Under the pieces are notes generated by a model. The model ran no database searches. It saw only the letters and a program-made list of their open reading frames with translations, and had not been told where the DNA came from. From a bacterium (GTDB lineage Bacteria; CBDUZB01; JAGLHV01): a DNA stretch of 10,904 bases. The position numbers and the translations under genes are program-made. Of this stretch, positions 1-6,562 are shown piece after piece. Position 1 is the stretch's first letter, and the number at the start of each line of letters is the position of its first letter. The stretch is taken from assembly GCA_023132075.1 (NCBI GenBank), contig JAGLYT010000024.1:1-10904 (forward strand). Reading direction: 5' to 3'.

Positions 1-67
1 GGTGAGGGGAATCGAACCCCCGTATCAAGCTTGGGAAGCTTGCGTTCTACCACTGAACTACTCCCGC
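1..67 (-). tRNA. tRNA-Gly(CCC), 3' end cut by the window edge
   Basis: Read on the minus strand, the sequence folds as a cloverleaf. The 5' acceptor strand is GCGGGAG (67-61), the D stem GTTC/GAAC encloses the loop AGTGGTA, and the anticodon stem CAAGC/GCTTG encloses the loop TTCCCAA, giving anticodon CCC (glycine, codon GGG). The variable loop is short (ATAC), and the T stem GGGGG/CCCCT encloses the loop TTCGATT. Only about the last four body nucleotides and any encoded CCA lie off the window. In the visible part of the acceptor stem the pair 6-67 is an A-A mismatch, which is odd for a functional tRNA. It may be genuine or an assembly error. Glycine tRNAs usually begin GCGGGA, which supports the call. 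Confidence 0.93.
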
Positions 68-75
68 ACATAAGT

Positions 76-106
76 CTTATCCTTTTTATGTATTATTGTT
101 TTTCAA
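76..106 (-). promoter_or_regulatory. possible sigma-70 promoter of tRNA-Gly
   Basis: On the minus strand, TTGAAA (106-101) is followed after 19 bases by GATAAG (81-76), eight bases before the mature tRNA 5' end. The -10 matches consensus at only four of six positions and the spacer is at the long limit, so this is a weak call. Confidence 0.3.
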
Positions 107-212
107 AATACAACAATTCAAAAAATTACAGATTTTTTTATCCGTAGACAAATTTTAAAAAACACCTTTCAATAAAAAATTTATCCAAAAATAAACTAAT
201 ATCCTTTATTTT

Positions 213-1853
213 TTAATCATTGATTTTAAATATAAACTCTTCCTTTAAAGTATATACTTCTATACTATCTTCTTCAGAGAAAAACACTTTCCTGGTAAAA
301 GATTTATCCTCCAAAGCATTATAGGTTTCTTCACCAATTAAAATTTGATTTTGATGTGCTAACTTTAATAAATGTCCGGTTAAATCTAAAGCACGACTAA
401 AGGTTTTCCCTCCTTCTGCCCCCTTGCCTCTTATAACCTTCCCGGTGTTGATTCCTACCTTAACCTGTAAAGGGGTTTTTAATTTGCTGACTTTTTGATT
501 AAAGAATTTCAATCGGGTTAAAACAGCTCTTCCGGCAAATACAGCTCTATCCGCCTTTTCAAAGGAATAAATAACACCATCTCCGCTGCGATTTAACAAT
601 TTAGCACCAAAAGCGGAAACTATCTTATCTACAAATTGATGAAAATGTTCAAAAGAAAATTGAATAGCATCTTCTGACTCGTCCTGTTTAAGTTTGGATG
701 ATTTAAATATATCAACACCCAAAAATGTTTGGTAAATAGAAAAGTTGTCATCAATATATTCATTCAGCCGAACAGATAATTGCACTGCTTCTTCCAAGCT
801 TAATTCATCTAAACTTAAACTATCAACAGTTAATTCTTCTTTATGCTCTTTCCGTATTTCCTCTTGTGCAAGTTCTGAAGAAGATTCTAAAGGCTCATCG
901 GAAGAAAGCGATTTTTGAAACATCTCATTTTCCTCTTTTTTCTTTTGTTTGTATTTATTTAGAAACTTCTTATATAAATCAAAAATGTTGTATTTTTTTA
1001 ATAATCCCAAACCACAAATTAAGAAATAAATAACAGTTAACGAAAAACAAAGGCTAGTGAAAGGATATTCCAGTTTTTGGGGATTAAGTAACAAAATTAA
1101 AAAGTAAAGAAAAGACATCAAGAACAAACTAATTAGATATCCGAGAATAAAAGAAGACAGTTTCTTCAATCCTTGAAAATACTTTATCACATAAGTGCTT
1201 ATTCCCCAAAAAGCCATCTGCAGAATTAAGGTAGAATTGTTCAGAAAAGCCTTGCATAGATTCAATAAAATCCCTTTCAATTTAACCAACTCAATAAAGG
1301 GATGAAATTTATCCATCATCCAGCTCAAGTCATAAAAAAGAACAGGGTGCGGAGCTAAATTATAAAAGGAAAAATCAGGTAAATCAATCAAAACATAACC
1401 AACAGCTTCCTGAAGATTAACAATTTTTATTACACTATAAAACAAACAGCTCAAAATTACTATTAAAACACTTTTCCCTCCCAACAATAATGGAACCAGA
1501 GGAACAATAATAAACTCAAGGGGAATAAAAAACCCGAAGGTATTATAACTGCTAAGAAGAGGCATACTAAAAATTAAAAGAAAAATTTCAGTAAATTTAA
1601 AAGATTGATTAAACACAACGACAATACTCAAACCGAAAATAAGATACAAAAAGGCCAATTCATTAGAATGATAAAATATGGGAAAGGCCAACAAAAAGAC
1701 ACTGAAAATTATAGCCAAATTAGTTGTTTTAAAAAATAAAATCATTAATAAAACAGTAAAAGTCAATACCCATTCGAGTGGAAAATATGGAATAGATTGC
1801 AACCCAAAAGAAACGATTAAACCAAAAATTAAACTTTTTATAACTTTGCTCAT
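213..1853 (-). CDS. polytopic membrane protein with degenerate class III adenylate/guanylate cyclase domain
   Basis: The 546-residue protein has about eight or nine hydrophobic segments in residues 5-285, a basic then acidic Ser/Glu-rich linker (about 295-360), and a C-terminal cytoplasmic class III nucleotidyl cyclase fold (about 372-540). Family members make cAMP or cGMP with two metal-binding Asp residues. Both are present here: D381 in LGVDIF and D425 in RSGDG. Other active-site positions deviate. The usual Lys three before the GDG glycine is Asn. The Asn-x3-Arg transition-state pair is D490-x3-H494. The usual substrate-selecting Asp seven before the Asn is Lys. Catalysis is therefore doubtful; it may bind nucleotide as a sensor or use another substrate. 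I chose the ATG at 1853 because GGGGA lies six bases upstream; a TTG start 13 codons earlier (1892) is possible. The gene stands alone between tRNA-Gly and a repeat block, with no obvious terminator before the tRNA. Confidence 0.85.
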   Translation of the reverse strand: MSKVIKSLIFGLIVSFGLQSIPYFPLEWVLTFTVLLMILFFKTTNLAIIFSVFLLAFPIFYHSNELAFLYLIFGLSIVVVFNQSFKFTEIFLLIFSMPLLSSYNTFGFFIPLEFIIVPLVPLLLGGKSVLIVILSCLFYSVIKIVNLQEAVGYVLIDLPDFSFYNLAPHPVLFYDLSWMMDKFHPFIELVKLKGILLNLCKAFLNNSTLILQMAFWGISTYVIKYFQGLKKLSSFILGYLISLFLMSFLYFLILLLNPQKLEYPFTSLCFSLTVIYFLICGLGLLKKYNIFDLYKKFLNKYKQKKKEENEMFQKSLSSDEPLESSSELAQEEIRKEHKEELTVDSLSLDELSLEEAVQLSVRLNEYIDDNFSIYQTFLGVDIFKSSKLKQDESEDAIQFSFEHFHQFVDKIVSAFGAKLLNRSGDGVIYSFEKADRAVFAGRAVLTRLKFFNQKVSKLKTPLQVKVGINTGKVIRGKGAEGGKTFSRALDLTGHLLKLAHQNQILIGEETYNALEDKSFTRKVFFSEEDSIEVYTLKEEFIFKIND

Positions 1854-2154
1854 AAAACATCCCCGGTTAAACGGATAAATAAAATCCACCAATATCCCTG
1901 AATCCTATCATATCCACTATTACATTTATTACATCGAAATTAAGGCAACCATCTATAGCAAAATGTCTTCACTAAAGTTTACCTTTACTTTTATTTTCTG
2001 TCAAGTTAAAATCCACTAAACAACAATCTTTAAAAAACACCTTATAGATTGCTGCGAAACATCAAATGTTTATCCCTCATAACTTTTGCACAGAAAGCTG
2101 CGGGAAAACCATTCGACTCCTTTCAAGGAAGTTTATGCTGAGCCCTTCAACTAC
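1854..2154. other. non-coding AT-rich spacer upstream of the cyclase-like gene
   Basis: I see no convincing gene here. It should contain the promoter of the cyclase-like gene, but no clear -35/-10 pair stands out; TATGAT on the minus strand near 1910 is the best -10-like word. From about 2100 the base composition changes to motifs such as attcgact and gctgagcccttcaactacagag, which are degenerate relatives of the tandem repeat that follows. The repeated block therefore probably begins here. Confidence 0.5.
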
Positions 2155-2315
2155 AGAGTTTTTCTCAGCTGCGCTGCAGGAAAATTAAACATACGACCCT
2201 TCGCTCTCTATGGTCACTCAGGATCAATTCGACTTAGAGTTTTTCTCAGCTGCGCTGCAGGAAAATTAAACATACGACCCTTCGCTCTCTATGGTCACTC
2301 AGGATCAATTCGACT
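2155..2315. repeat. two identical 80-bp tandem repeats
   Basis: Positions 2155-2234 and 2236-2315 are identical over all 80 bases, separated by one base (t). Each unit opens with agagtttttctcagc, which can pair imperfectly with the following gctgcaggaaaa, and ends with cactcaggatcaattcgact. The words cttcgctctc and ctcaggatcaattcgact resemble short dispersed repeats (with motifs like cttcgactgcgctcagtgacc) seen in many bacterial genomes; this likeness is from memory. The exact identity implies recent duplication or homogenisation. The block interrupts no gene and lies just downstream of the nitroreductase gene. Confidence 0.9.
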
Positions 2316-2317
2316 AC

Positions 2318-2350
2318 AGAGTTTTTCTCAGCTGCGCTGAGAAAAACTCT
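2318..2350. repeat. perfect 15-bp palindrome closing the repeat block; possible terminator
   Basis: AGAGTTTTTCTCAGC (2318-2332), loop TGC, then GCTGAGAAAAACTCT (2336-2350) form a flawless inverted repeat. The left arm is the opening of a third repeat unit. The right arm plus the next five bases (aagtc) is the reverse complement of the boundary between copies 1 and 2 (gacttagag...), so it looks like an inverted unit end. It begins 14 bases beyond the nitroreductase stop, and its RNA hairpin could end that operon, although no separate U-tract follows the stem. Confidence 0.8.
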
Positions 2351-2364
2351 AAGTCTCATTGAAA

Positions 2365-2901
2365 TTAATAAAATCGGCTAATTTCCTTTATTGACTTCCT
2401 TTTTTTACCGGGCAAACAAGAAGTATCAGCATATCCCATAGTAATTATAACATCAACTTTTTTCCCTCCGGATATACCCAAAATTTCTTTTACTTTTTTT
2501 TCATTAAACCATCCCAACCAACAAGTTCCCAATCCCTCCTCAGTAGCTTGTAGTATGAAATGCTCGCAAGCTATGCCAATATCAATTAGACTGTATTGCA
2601 CACCTTTGAAATAACCTCCCAGACGCGCGGCATAACTCGACTGTTGAGTAACAACAACAATATACACTGGAGCCGTTTTTGCAAATGAACTCAAAGAATA
2701 AATACCGGAAAACGCCCTTTCCGCAAGCTTATTTCTTGTTTTCTCATCATCAATAACAATAAAAGTCCACGGTTGAGAATTACAAGCCGATGGCGCAAAC
2801 CTTGCCGCCTCCAAACATTTATTTATAACCTCCATGGACACTGCTCTGGATAAGTATTTTCTCACACTACATCTTTTTTTTACCAATTCAATAAATCTCA
2901 T
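2365..2901 (-). CDS. nitroreductase family protein (FMN-dependent oxidoreductase)
   Basis: This 178-residue protein has the full nitroreductase layout. An N-terminal phosphate/FMN-binding motif KKRCSVRKY contains R10, S12 and R14. The PSACNSQPW motif (37-45) is the classical FMN-contacting P-S-x-x-N-x-Q-P-W. A hydrophobic helix pair leads to EGLGTCWLGWF, and a MGYAD element sits near the C-terminus. Family members are dimeric flavoproteins that use NAD(P)H to reduce nitro compounds, quinones or flavins; the substrate here cannot be told. The ATG at 2901 lies four bases after the stop of the upstream lipoprotein gene and gives the usual family N-terminus (MRFIELVKKR). A TTG at 2925 has a better ribosome site (AGGA, five bases upstream) and would add eight residues and overlap the upstream gene by 20 bases. 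Translation is probably coupled. No signal peptide is visible, so it should be cytoplasmic. Confidence 0.93.
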   Translation of the reverse strand: MRFIELVKKRCSVRKYLSRAVSMEVINKCLEAARFAPSACNSQPWTFIVIDDEKTRNKLAERAFSGIYSLSSFAKTAPVYIVVVTQQSSYAARLGGYFKGVQYSLIDIGIACEHFILQATEEGLGTCWLGWFNEKKVKEILGISGGKKVDVIITMGYADTSCLPGKKRKSIKEISRFY

Positions 2902-2905
2902 ATTA

Positions 2906-3334
2906 TTATTTTTTAGAAAACCCAATCTCTTCCTTTTTTTCCGGTTTTAACTTTACGGCAAGGCCTGTTGCGGTCACCGAAGGAATAATCGTTCCAATGA
3001 CTGCAATCTGTTCATAAGTACCAGAAGGGGAAACAGAATATTTATATTCAACATTTATTATTCCTTCCGCTCCCATCTCTCTTGCTTTTTTTATAAAAAG
3101 TTTATTAATTCCCTCATCTAAATCCACTCCTACTATAGTAATATACCAAAATAATTTAAATCCATATTTTTTTACACGAATAAACCCTATCGGTTCATAA
3201 GAGAAAGGAATATCCCCGGAGGTAACAAAAATATCTTCTTGAGAAGGCAGTTTAGCTACTTGAACGCTTCTGAAAAAAAAACTACACCCGGAAAGAAAAA
3301 AAACAAGAACAAAAAAACAAAAATTTTTTTTCAT
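2906..3334 (-). CDS. small lipoprotein with YbjQ-like (heavy-metal-binding-like) domain
   Basis: The 142-residue product starts with a lipoprotein signal: MKKN, a hydrophobic core, then lipobox LSGC with the acylated Cys at 17. The mature part contains KKAREMGAEGIINVEY, which resembles the A-x-x-x-GANAII-V-Y core of the YbjQ/UPF0145 group and related small lipoproteins. The match is short, so membership is tentative. Those domains are oligomeric and of uncertain function; 'heavy-metal-binding' is only an inherited name. The start at 3334 is supported by GAGGA six bases upstream. A strong promoter precedes it and the nitroreductase gene follows within a few bases, so the two form an operon. 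An envelope lipoprotein beside a cytoplasmic flavoenzyme does not itself suggest a shared pathway. Confidence 0.8.
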   Translation of the reverse strand: MKKNFCFFVLVFFLSGCSFFFRSVQVAKLPSQEDIFVTSGDIPFSYEPIGFIRVKKYGFKLFWYITIVGVDLDEGINKLFIKKAREMGAEGIINVEYKYSVSPSGTYEQIAVIGTIIPSVTATGLAVKLKPEKKEEIGFSKK

Positions 3335-3393
3335 TTTTTATCCTCTTTCAGAAAATCTTTAAACAATTTATAAATCAAAATTATACTTTTTCG

Positions 3394-3422
3394 ATTATAC
3401 CATTTTTAATTAAAAAAATCAA
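3394..3422 (-). promoter_or_regulatory. sigma-70 promoter of the lipoprotein-nitroreductase operon
   Basis: On the minus strand, TTGATT (3422-3417), an exact 17-base spacer and TATAAT (3399-3394) form a near-consensus promoter. The expected start lies near 3387, giving a leader of roughly 50 bases before the ATG at 3334. It lies just after the terminator of the upstream LRR gene, so the operon is an independent unit. Confidence 0.7.
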
Positions 3423-3441
3423 TCAATAGGACGTAAAAATA

Positions 3442-3494
3442 AATTTAACCCTAATTTACCTATATTCTATACATCGGTAAATTAGGGTTAAATT
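3442..3494 (-). terminator. rho-independent terminator of the LRR lipoprotein gene
   Basis: AATTTAACCCTAATTTACC (3442-3460) and GGTAAATTAGGGTTAAATT (3476-3494) are perfect 19-base complements around a 15-base loop. On the minus strand the stem is followed by TATTTTTA, a short U-rich tail. It starts 30 bases past the LRR stop codon. The stem is long but AT-rich, with only the central GGG/CCC block and the loop-closing GG/CC being GC. Confidence 0.75.
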
Positions 3495-3523
3495 ATTATA
3501 TTTTCTAAAACGTCATTCACTTT

Positions 3524-5500
3524 CTATTTTTGCCCGAATATGCTCTGATTAAGTACTACATTACATTGGGGACACGATGGTTTAAATGAATTCTCAATCC
3601 AATCTACCGTTTCCCGGGTGGGATTATTACAGTATAGATATAAATGTTTCAAATTAATCATTTTGGCAATTTGTTCAGGTATTGTCTGCAATTTGTTTCC
3701 CACTAAATTTAATTCTCTCAAACTGATTAAATTACCAATTTCAAGCGGAAGTTCCGTTAAATAATTAAACGATAAATCCAATTTTGTCAGATTAGTCAAA
3801 TTTCCGATTTCCCCGGAAACACCTAGTAATCTATTACTGGATAAATCTAATTCATTTAAATTGGTCAAGTTACATATCTCTGCGGGAAATTCTATTAAAT
3901 TACAATTGCCAAATAAATTTAATGAGGTCAAATTAGATAAATTTTTAATTTCCTCAGGAATTTTCTCTAAATAATTAATTGCTAAATTTAATGACTTCAA
4001 ATTAGTTAATTTACGAATTTGCGGGGAAACTTCTGTTAATTTATTAAGCGACAAATCCAGCCATTCCAAATTTGACAATTCCCCGATTCCCACGGGAACA
4101 TCTTCCAGTTTATTAAAAGACAAATCCAACTTTTTTAAATTACTCAGTTTGCCTATCTTTTTAGGAATTGCTGTCAATTGATTAAAAGATAAATCCAGTT
4201 TCCTTAAATTAGTTAAATTAATAATTTCCTCAGGAATATCCACTAATCCGTTATTATGCAGATTCATCTCTTCTAAATTACTTAAACGACCAACTTCCTC
4301 AGGAATACTGGTTAATTGATTATATTCTAACTGCACTATTTTCAGGTCAACTAAATTACCTAATTCTCCGGGAATACTAATTAATCGGTTGCTAAATAAA
4401 CGTAATTCTACTAAGCTGGTTAATTTACTGATTTCCTTCGGAATATTGGTTAAACTGTTTTCGGATAAATACAGCCATTTTAAATTAACCAAACCATCCA
4501 TTCGGGCAGGAATTGTTTTTATTCGATTAACAGATAAATTTAATCTCTCCAAATTAATTAAATTACCAATGTTTCCGGGAATTAGAACTACTTTATTATT
4601 AGATAAGTCCAATTGTTCCAAATTCCTCAAGTTACTAATTTCCACAGGTATTTTTCTAATTCTGTTCTTGTGTAAACTTAACCATTTTAAATTAGTTAAA
4701 CAACCCAATTCCGAGGGAATCATTTTTAGCCTGTTATTATTTAAATTCAACCATTTTAAATTAACCAGACTTCCAATTTCCCCGGAAATCCTTTCTAATT
4801 TATTATTATCTAAATTCAACCATTCTAAATCGGTAAGTTTACCAAATTCTTCGGGAATTTCGCTCAACTCATTACTATGTAGATTTAACCACTTCAAATT
4901 ACTTAGATTGTCAAGCTCCACAGAAACGTTGCCTATCTTATTGGAAGACAGATCCAGCGTTGTTAAATTAGTCAAACTTACAATTTCCTCAGGAAATTTT
5001 TTTAGCCTATTACCTGACAAATTTAATCGTTTTAAATTACTCAACTTGCTGATTTCTTCAGGTACACCGGTTAATCGATTCCCTGATAAATCCAATTCTG
5101 ATAAATCCGTCTGTTTAAATATTTCAGAAGGAAATTCCGTTAACTTCTTGCCACGAAAACTAAATTTTCTCAAACCAACATCCGAAACAAATTCCGAAGA
5201 AATTTTCGACTTTGTTTTGCTTCCCGGCTTTTTTATCCATCTTTCACCTAACAACGCCGGTATTTTTTTAGTCAAAGAAAGTTCTCCTTTGCCAAAGTCT
5301 TTTTGAGTCCGGCTTACAATTTTTTCAATTTGCCGCTCAATTTTCACATCATCGGATAAAATCCGATTCTCTTTTTTTATAACTTTACTTTCTAGATTGT
5401 CCTTTTCCCCTACTACTTCTTCCTTTTTCTTTTTAGAACAACCAATTAAAACAAACATTAAAATAAAAACTAACCCGGCACTTATTAGTTTTTTCCTCAT
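3524..5500 (-). CDS. leucine-rich-repeat lipoprotein, 22 repeats of 23 residues
   Basis: The 658-residue protein begins with a lipoprotein signal (MRKKL, hydrophobic core, lipobox LIGC, Cys21). A charged linker (about 22-109) follows, then 22 consecutive LRRs (110-616) and a capping repeat from 617. The consensus is L-x-x-L-x-L-x-x-N-x-L-x-x-I-P-x-E-I-x-x-L-x-N, the 23-residue type typical of bacterial and Ras-suppressor-like LRRs. Repeat 19 (LTSLNLFGNCNLIEF) carries one extra residue. The C-terminus has CPQC (C643, C646), a possible disulfide or metal site. Such solenoids bind proteins or glycans; here it would be displayed from a membrane, probably the outer membrane, with partner unknown. 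The ATG at 5500 has GGAGG eight bases upstream. An in-frame ATG at 5515 overlaps that ribosome site and is less likely. It is transcribed alone, between its own promoter and terminator. Confidence 0.95.
   Translation of the reverse strand: MRKKLISAGLVFILMFVLIGCSKKKKEEVVGEKDNLESKVIKKENRILSDDVKIERQIEKIVSRTQKDFGKGELSLTKKIPALLGERWIKKPGSKTKSKISSEFVSDVGLRKFSFRGKKLTEFPSEIFKQTDLSELDLSGNRLTGVPEEISKLSNLKRLNLSGNRLKKFPEEIVSLTNLTTLDLSSNKIGNVSVELDNLSNLKWLNLHSNELSEIPEEFGKLTDLEWLNLDNNKLERISGEIGSLVNLKWLNLNNNRLKMIPSELGCLTNLKWLSLHKNRIRKIPVEISNLRNLEQLDLSNNKVVLIPGNIGNLINLERLNLSVNRIKTIPARMDGLVNLKWLYLSENSLTNIPKEISKLTSLVELRLFSNRLISIPGELGNLVDLKIVQLEYNQLTSIPEEVGRLSNLEEMNLHNNGLVDIPEEIINLTNLRKLDLSFNQLTAIPKKIGKLSNLKKLDLSFNKLEDVPVGIGELSNLEWLDLSLNKLTEVSPQIRKLTNLKSLNLAINYLEKIPEEIKNLSNLTSLNLFGNCNLIEFPAEICNLTNLNELDLSSNRLLGVSGEIGNLTNLTKLDLSFNYLTELPLEIGNLISLRELNLVGNKLQTIPEQIAKMINLKHLYLYCNNPTRETVDWIENSFKPSCPQCNVVLNQSIFGQK
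3653..5173 (-). repeat. 69-bp periodic coding repeat array (LRR units)
   Basis: The DNA repeats with a 69-base period (one 72-base unit), each unit encoding one LRR. Units have diverged in sequence but keep the plus-strand motif taaattnaacca or close variants. Period and protein frame match exactly, so this is a coding array and not a separate element. The periodicity also keeps an antisense frame open over 4389-5306. Confidence 0.85.
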
Positions 5501-5577
5501 ATTAAAAACCTCCATATTAAATTTTTACCAATCATTATTTAACCAGCAATTAAACAATAATTAGCCTCACTTTAAAA

Positions 5578-5606
5578 AGTATATCAAATTACTTCCTTTT
5601 AAACAA
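5578..5606 (-). promoter_or_regulatory. probable promoter of the LRR lipoprotein gene
   Basis: On the minus strand, TTGTTT (5606-5601), a 17-base spacer and TATACT (5583-5578) fit sigma-70 consensus well. The predicted leader is about 70 bases, which accounts for the long gap before the start at 5500. Confidence 0.5.
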
Positions 5607-5670
5607 GCATTCTTTTGCATTGTAGGAAAATTTTGACGACAAAGTACGTCTTGAAAAAATATTAGAAAAA

Positions 5671-6396
5671 CTAACCCTCTAGATACGCACTAAATAGATT
5701 TTCTATTTGATCCGGCATTTTTTGATTTATTGCAAATGTCACAAAACTAACAAAGCAATCAAGAACAATGAGAGCATTAATACTTGCATCTTCAGTTTGA
5801 ATAGCGGAAATTCTCTTACAAAAATTTTTATTAACTATCTGAATATCATTGTAAATATCAACCAGTTTTTTTAATTCCCAATCCGGTTTCTTGCCTTTTT
5901 TAAATAAAAAGTATTGAGCAAATAAATACATCGTTAATACTCGATATTTTGTTTCTTCTTCAGTAGCAAAAGGCAAATGATAACAAATCATGGGTTTTAA
6001 TTTTTCCATAATAGGACACCCTGTGGTGACCATATATATGCCCATTAAAGAACTCAAAGCATTTTGCACTGTCGTGTGTTTCATATATTTTCTTGCTTCA
6101 GTCTCAATTATCACAGTTACTTTATCATAAGATATAAACGAAGAAAAAGATTTAAATACATCAACAAGACTTAGTGCCGTTGGACAAAATTCATGTTTTT
6201 TTTCATCTAAAGGACAATTAGAACATTTAAAAAAATTTAATTTTGTCCACTCAGAATATTCCCCACTTTCTTCTTTTTGTATTAAATTTAAATTTTTTTT
6301 ATCAAGAACAATTTTAAATTCTTTTTCTATTCCACTGTCAAACATAAATTTATAACAAAATATAAGTCTTTCACTATCCTTGGTTATATTATCCAA
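5671..6396 (-). CDS. conserved protein of unknown function, Cys-containing, copy 1
   Basis: I do not know its function. The 241-residue soluble-looking protein has no signal peptide or membrane span. It contains a C-x2-C-x9-C cluster (C58, C61, C71: FFKCSNCPLDE...FCP), further Cys at 127 (GCPIM) and 138, and the motifs YHLPFATEEETKYR (139-152) and GKKPDWEL...YNDIQIVNKNFCKR. The Cys cluster could hold zinc or an iron-sulfur centre, but this is inference. I recall a bacterial uncharacterised family with this pattern, possibly catalogued as DUF6901; I am not certain of the number. A paralog lies at 9622-10350; by ungapped hand alignment about 138 of 241 residues match. The start is a TTG (6396) preceded by GAGGTAGGTAGGG; it gives the same N-terminal length as the paralog, which supports it. 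It has its own promoter. Confidence 0.85.
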   Translation of the reverse strand: MDNITKDSERLIFCYKFMFDSGIEKEFKIVLDKKNLNLIQKEESGEYSEWTKLNFFKCSNCPLDEKKHEFCPTALSLVDVFKSFSSFISYDKVTVIIETEARKYMKHTTVQNALSSLMGIYMVTTGCPIMEKLKPMICYHLPFATEEETKYRVLTMYLFAQYFLFKKGKKPDWELKKLVDIYNDIQIVNKNFCKRISAIQTEDASINALIVLDCFVSFVTFAINQKMPDQIENLFSAYLEG

Positions 6397-6447
6397 TGCC
6401 CTACCTACCTCTTAAATATTAATAAGTTTAGTATTACTAATGCTTAG

Positions 6448-6477
6448 ATTTTACTAAAACTTGTTCTTTCTTGTCAA
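6448..6477 (-). promoter_or_regulatory. sigma-70 promoter of unknown-function copy 1
   Basis: A consensus TTGACA (6477-6472), an 18-base spacer and TAAAAT (6453-6448) lie on the minus strand, about 52 bases from the TTG start codon. It falls between the glycoside hydrolase stop and this gene, so copy 1 can be expressed independently of the upstream operon. Confidence 0.6.
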
Positions 6478-6562
6478 TGATAATTAGCTTATTACAAAGA
6501 GAATTTAACTTTATCTTTATTTTATTCTATTAAATCCTTTAAATATGATTTAAAAAACAATA

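Noticed and set aside
2041-2061. Small palindrome AAACAT-caa-ATGTTT as an operator
   Set aside because: A six-base AT-rich stem is expected by chance in this composition and is about 200 bases from the nearest start.
2086-2340. Open frame of 84 codons on the plus strand across the tandem repeats
   Set aside because: Its sequence is just the 80-bp unit translated twice, it has no ribosome site and it ends in the palindrome; no protein family is recognisable.
2155-2350. CRISPR array
   Set aside because: There are only two identical 80-base units, separated by a single base, with no spacers and no cas genes.
4389-5306. Long open frame (305 codons) on the plus strand inside the LRR gene
   Set aside because: It is antisense to the LRR array; the 69-base period keeps stops out of one opposite frame. 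The translation is a low-complexity periodic shadow without a start signal.
5634-5650. Terminator for unknown-function copy 1 (gacg...cgtc stem)
   Set aside because: The stem is only about six pairs with a bulge and no real U-tract follows, so I did not list it.
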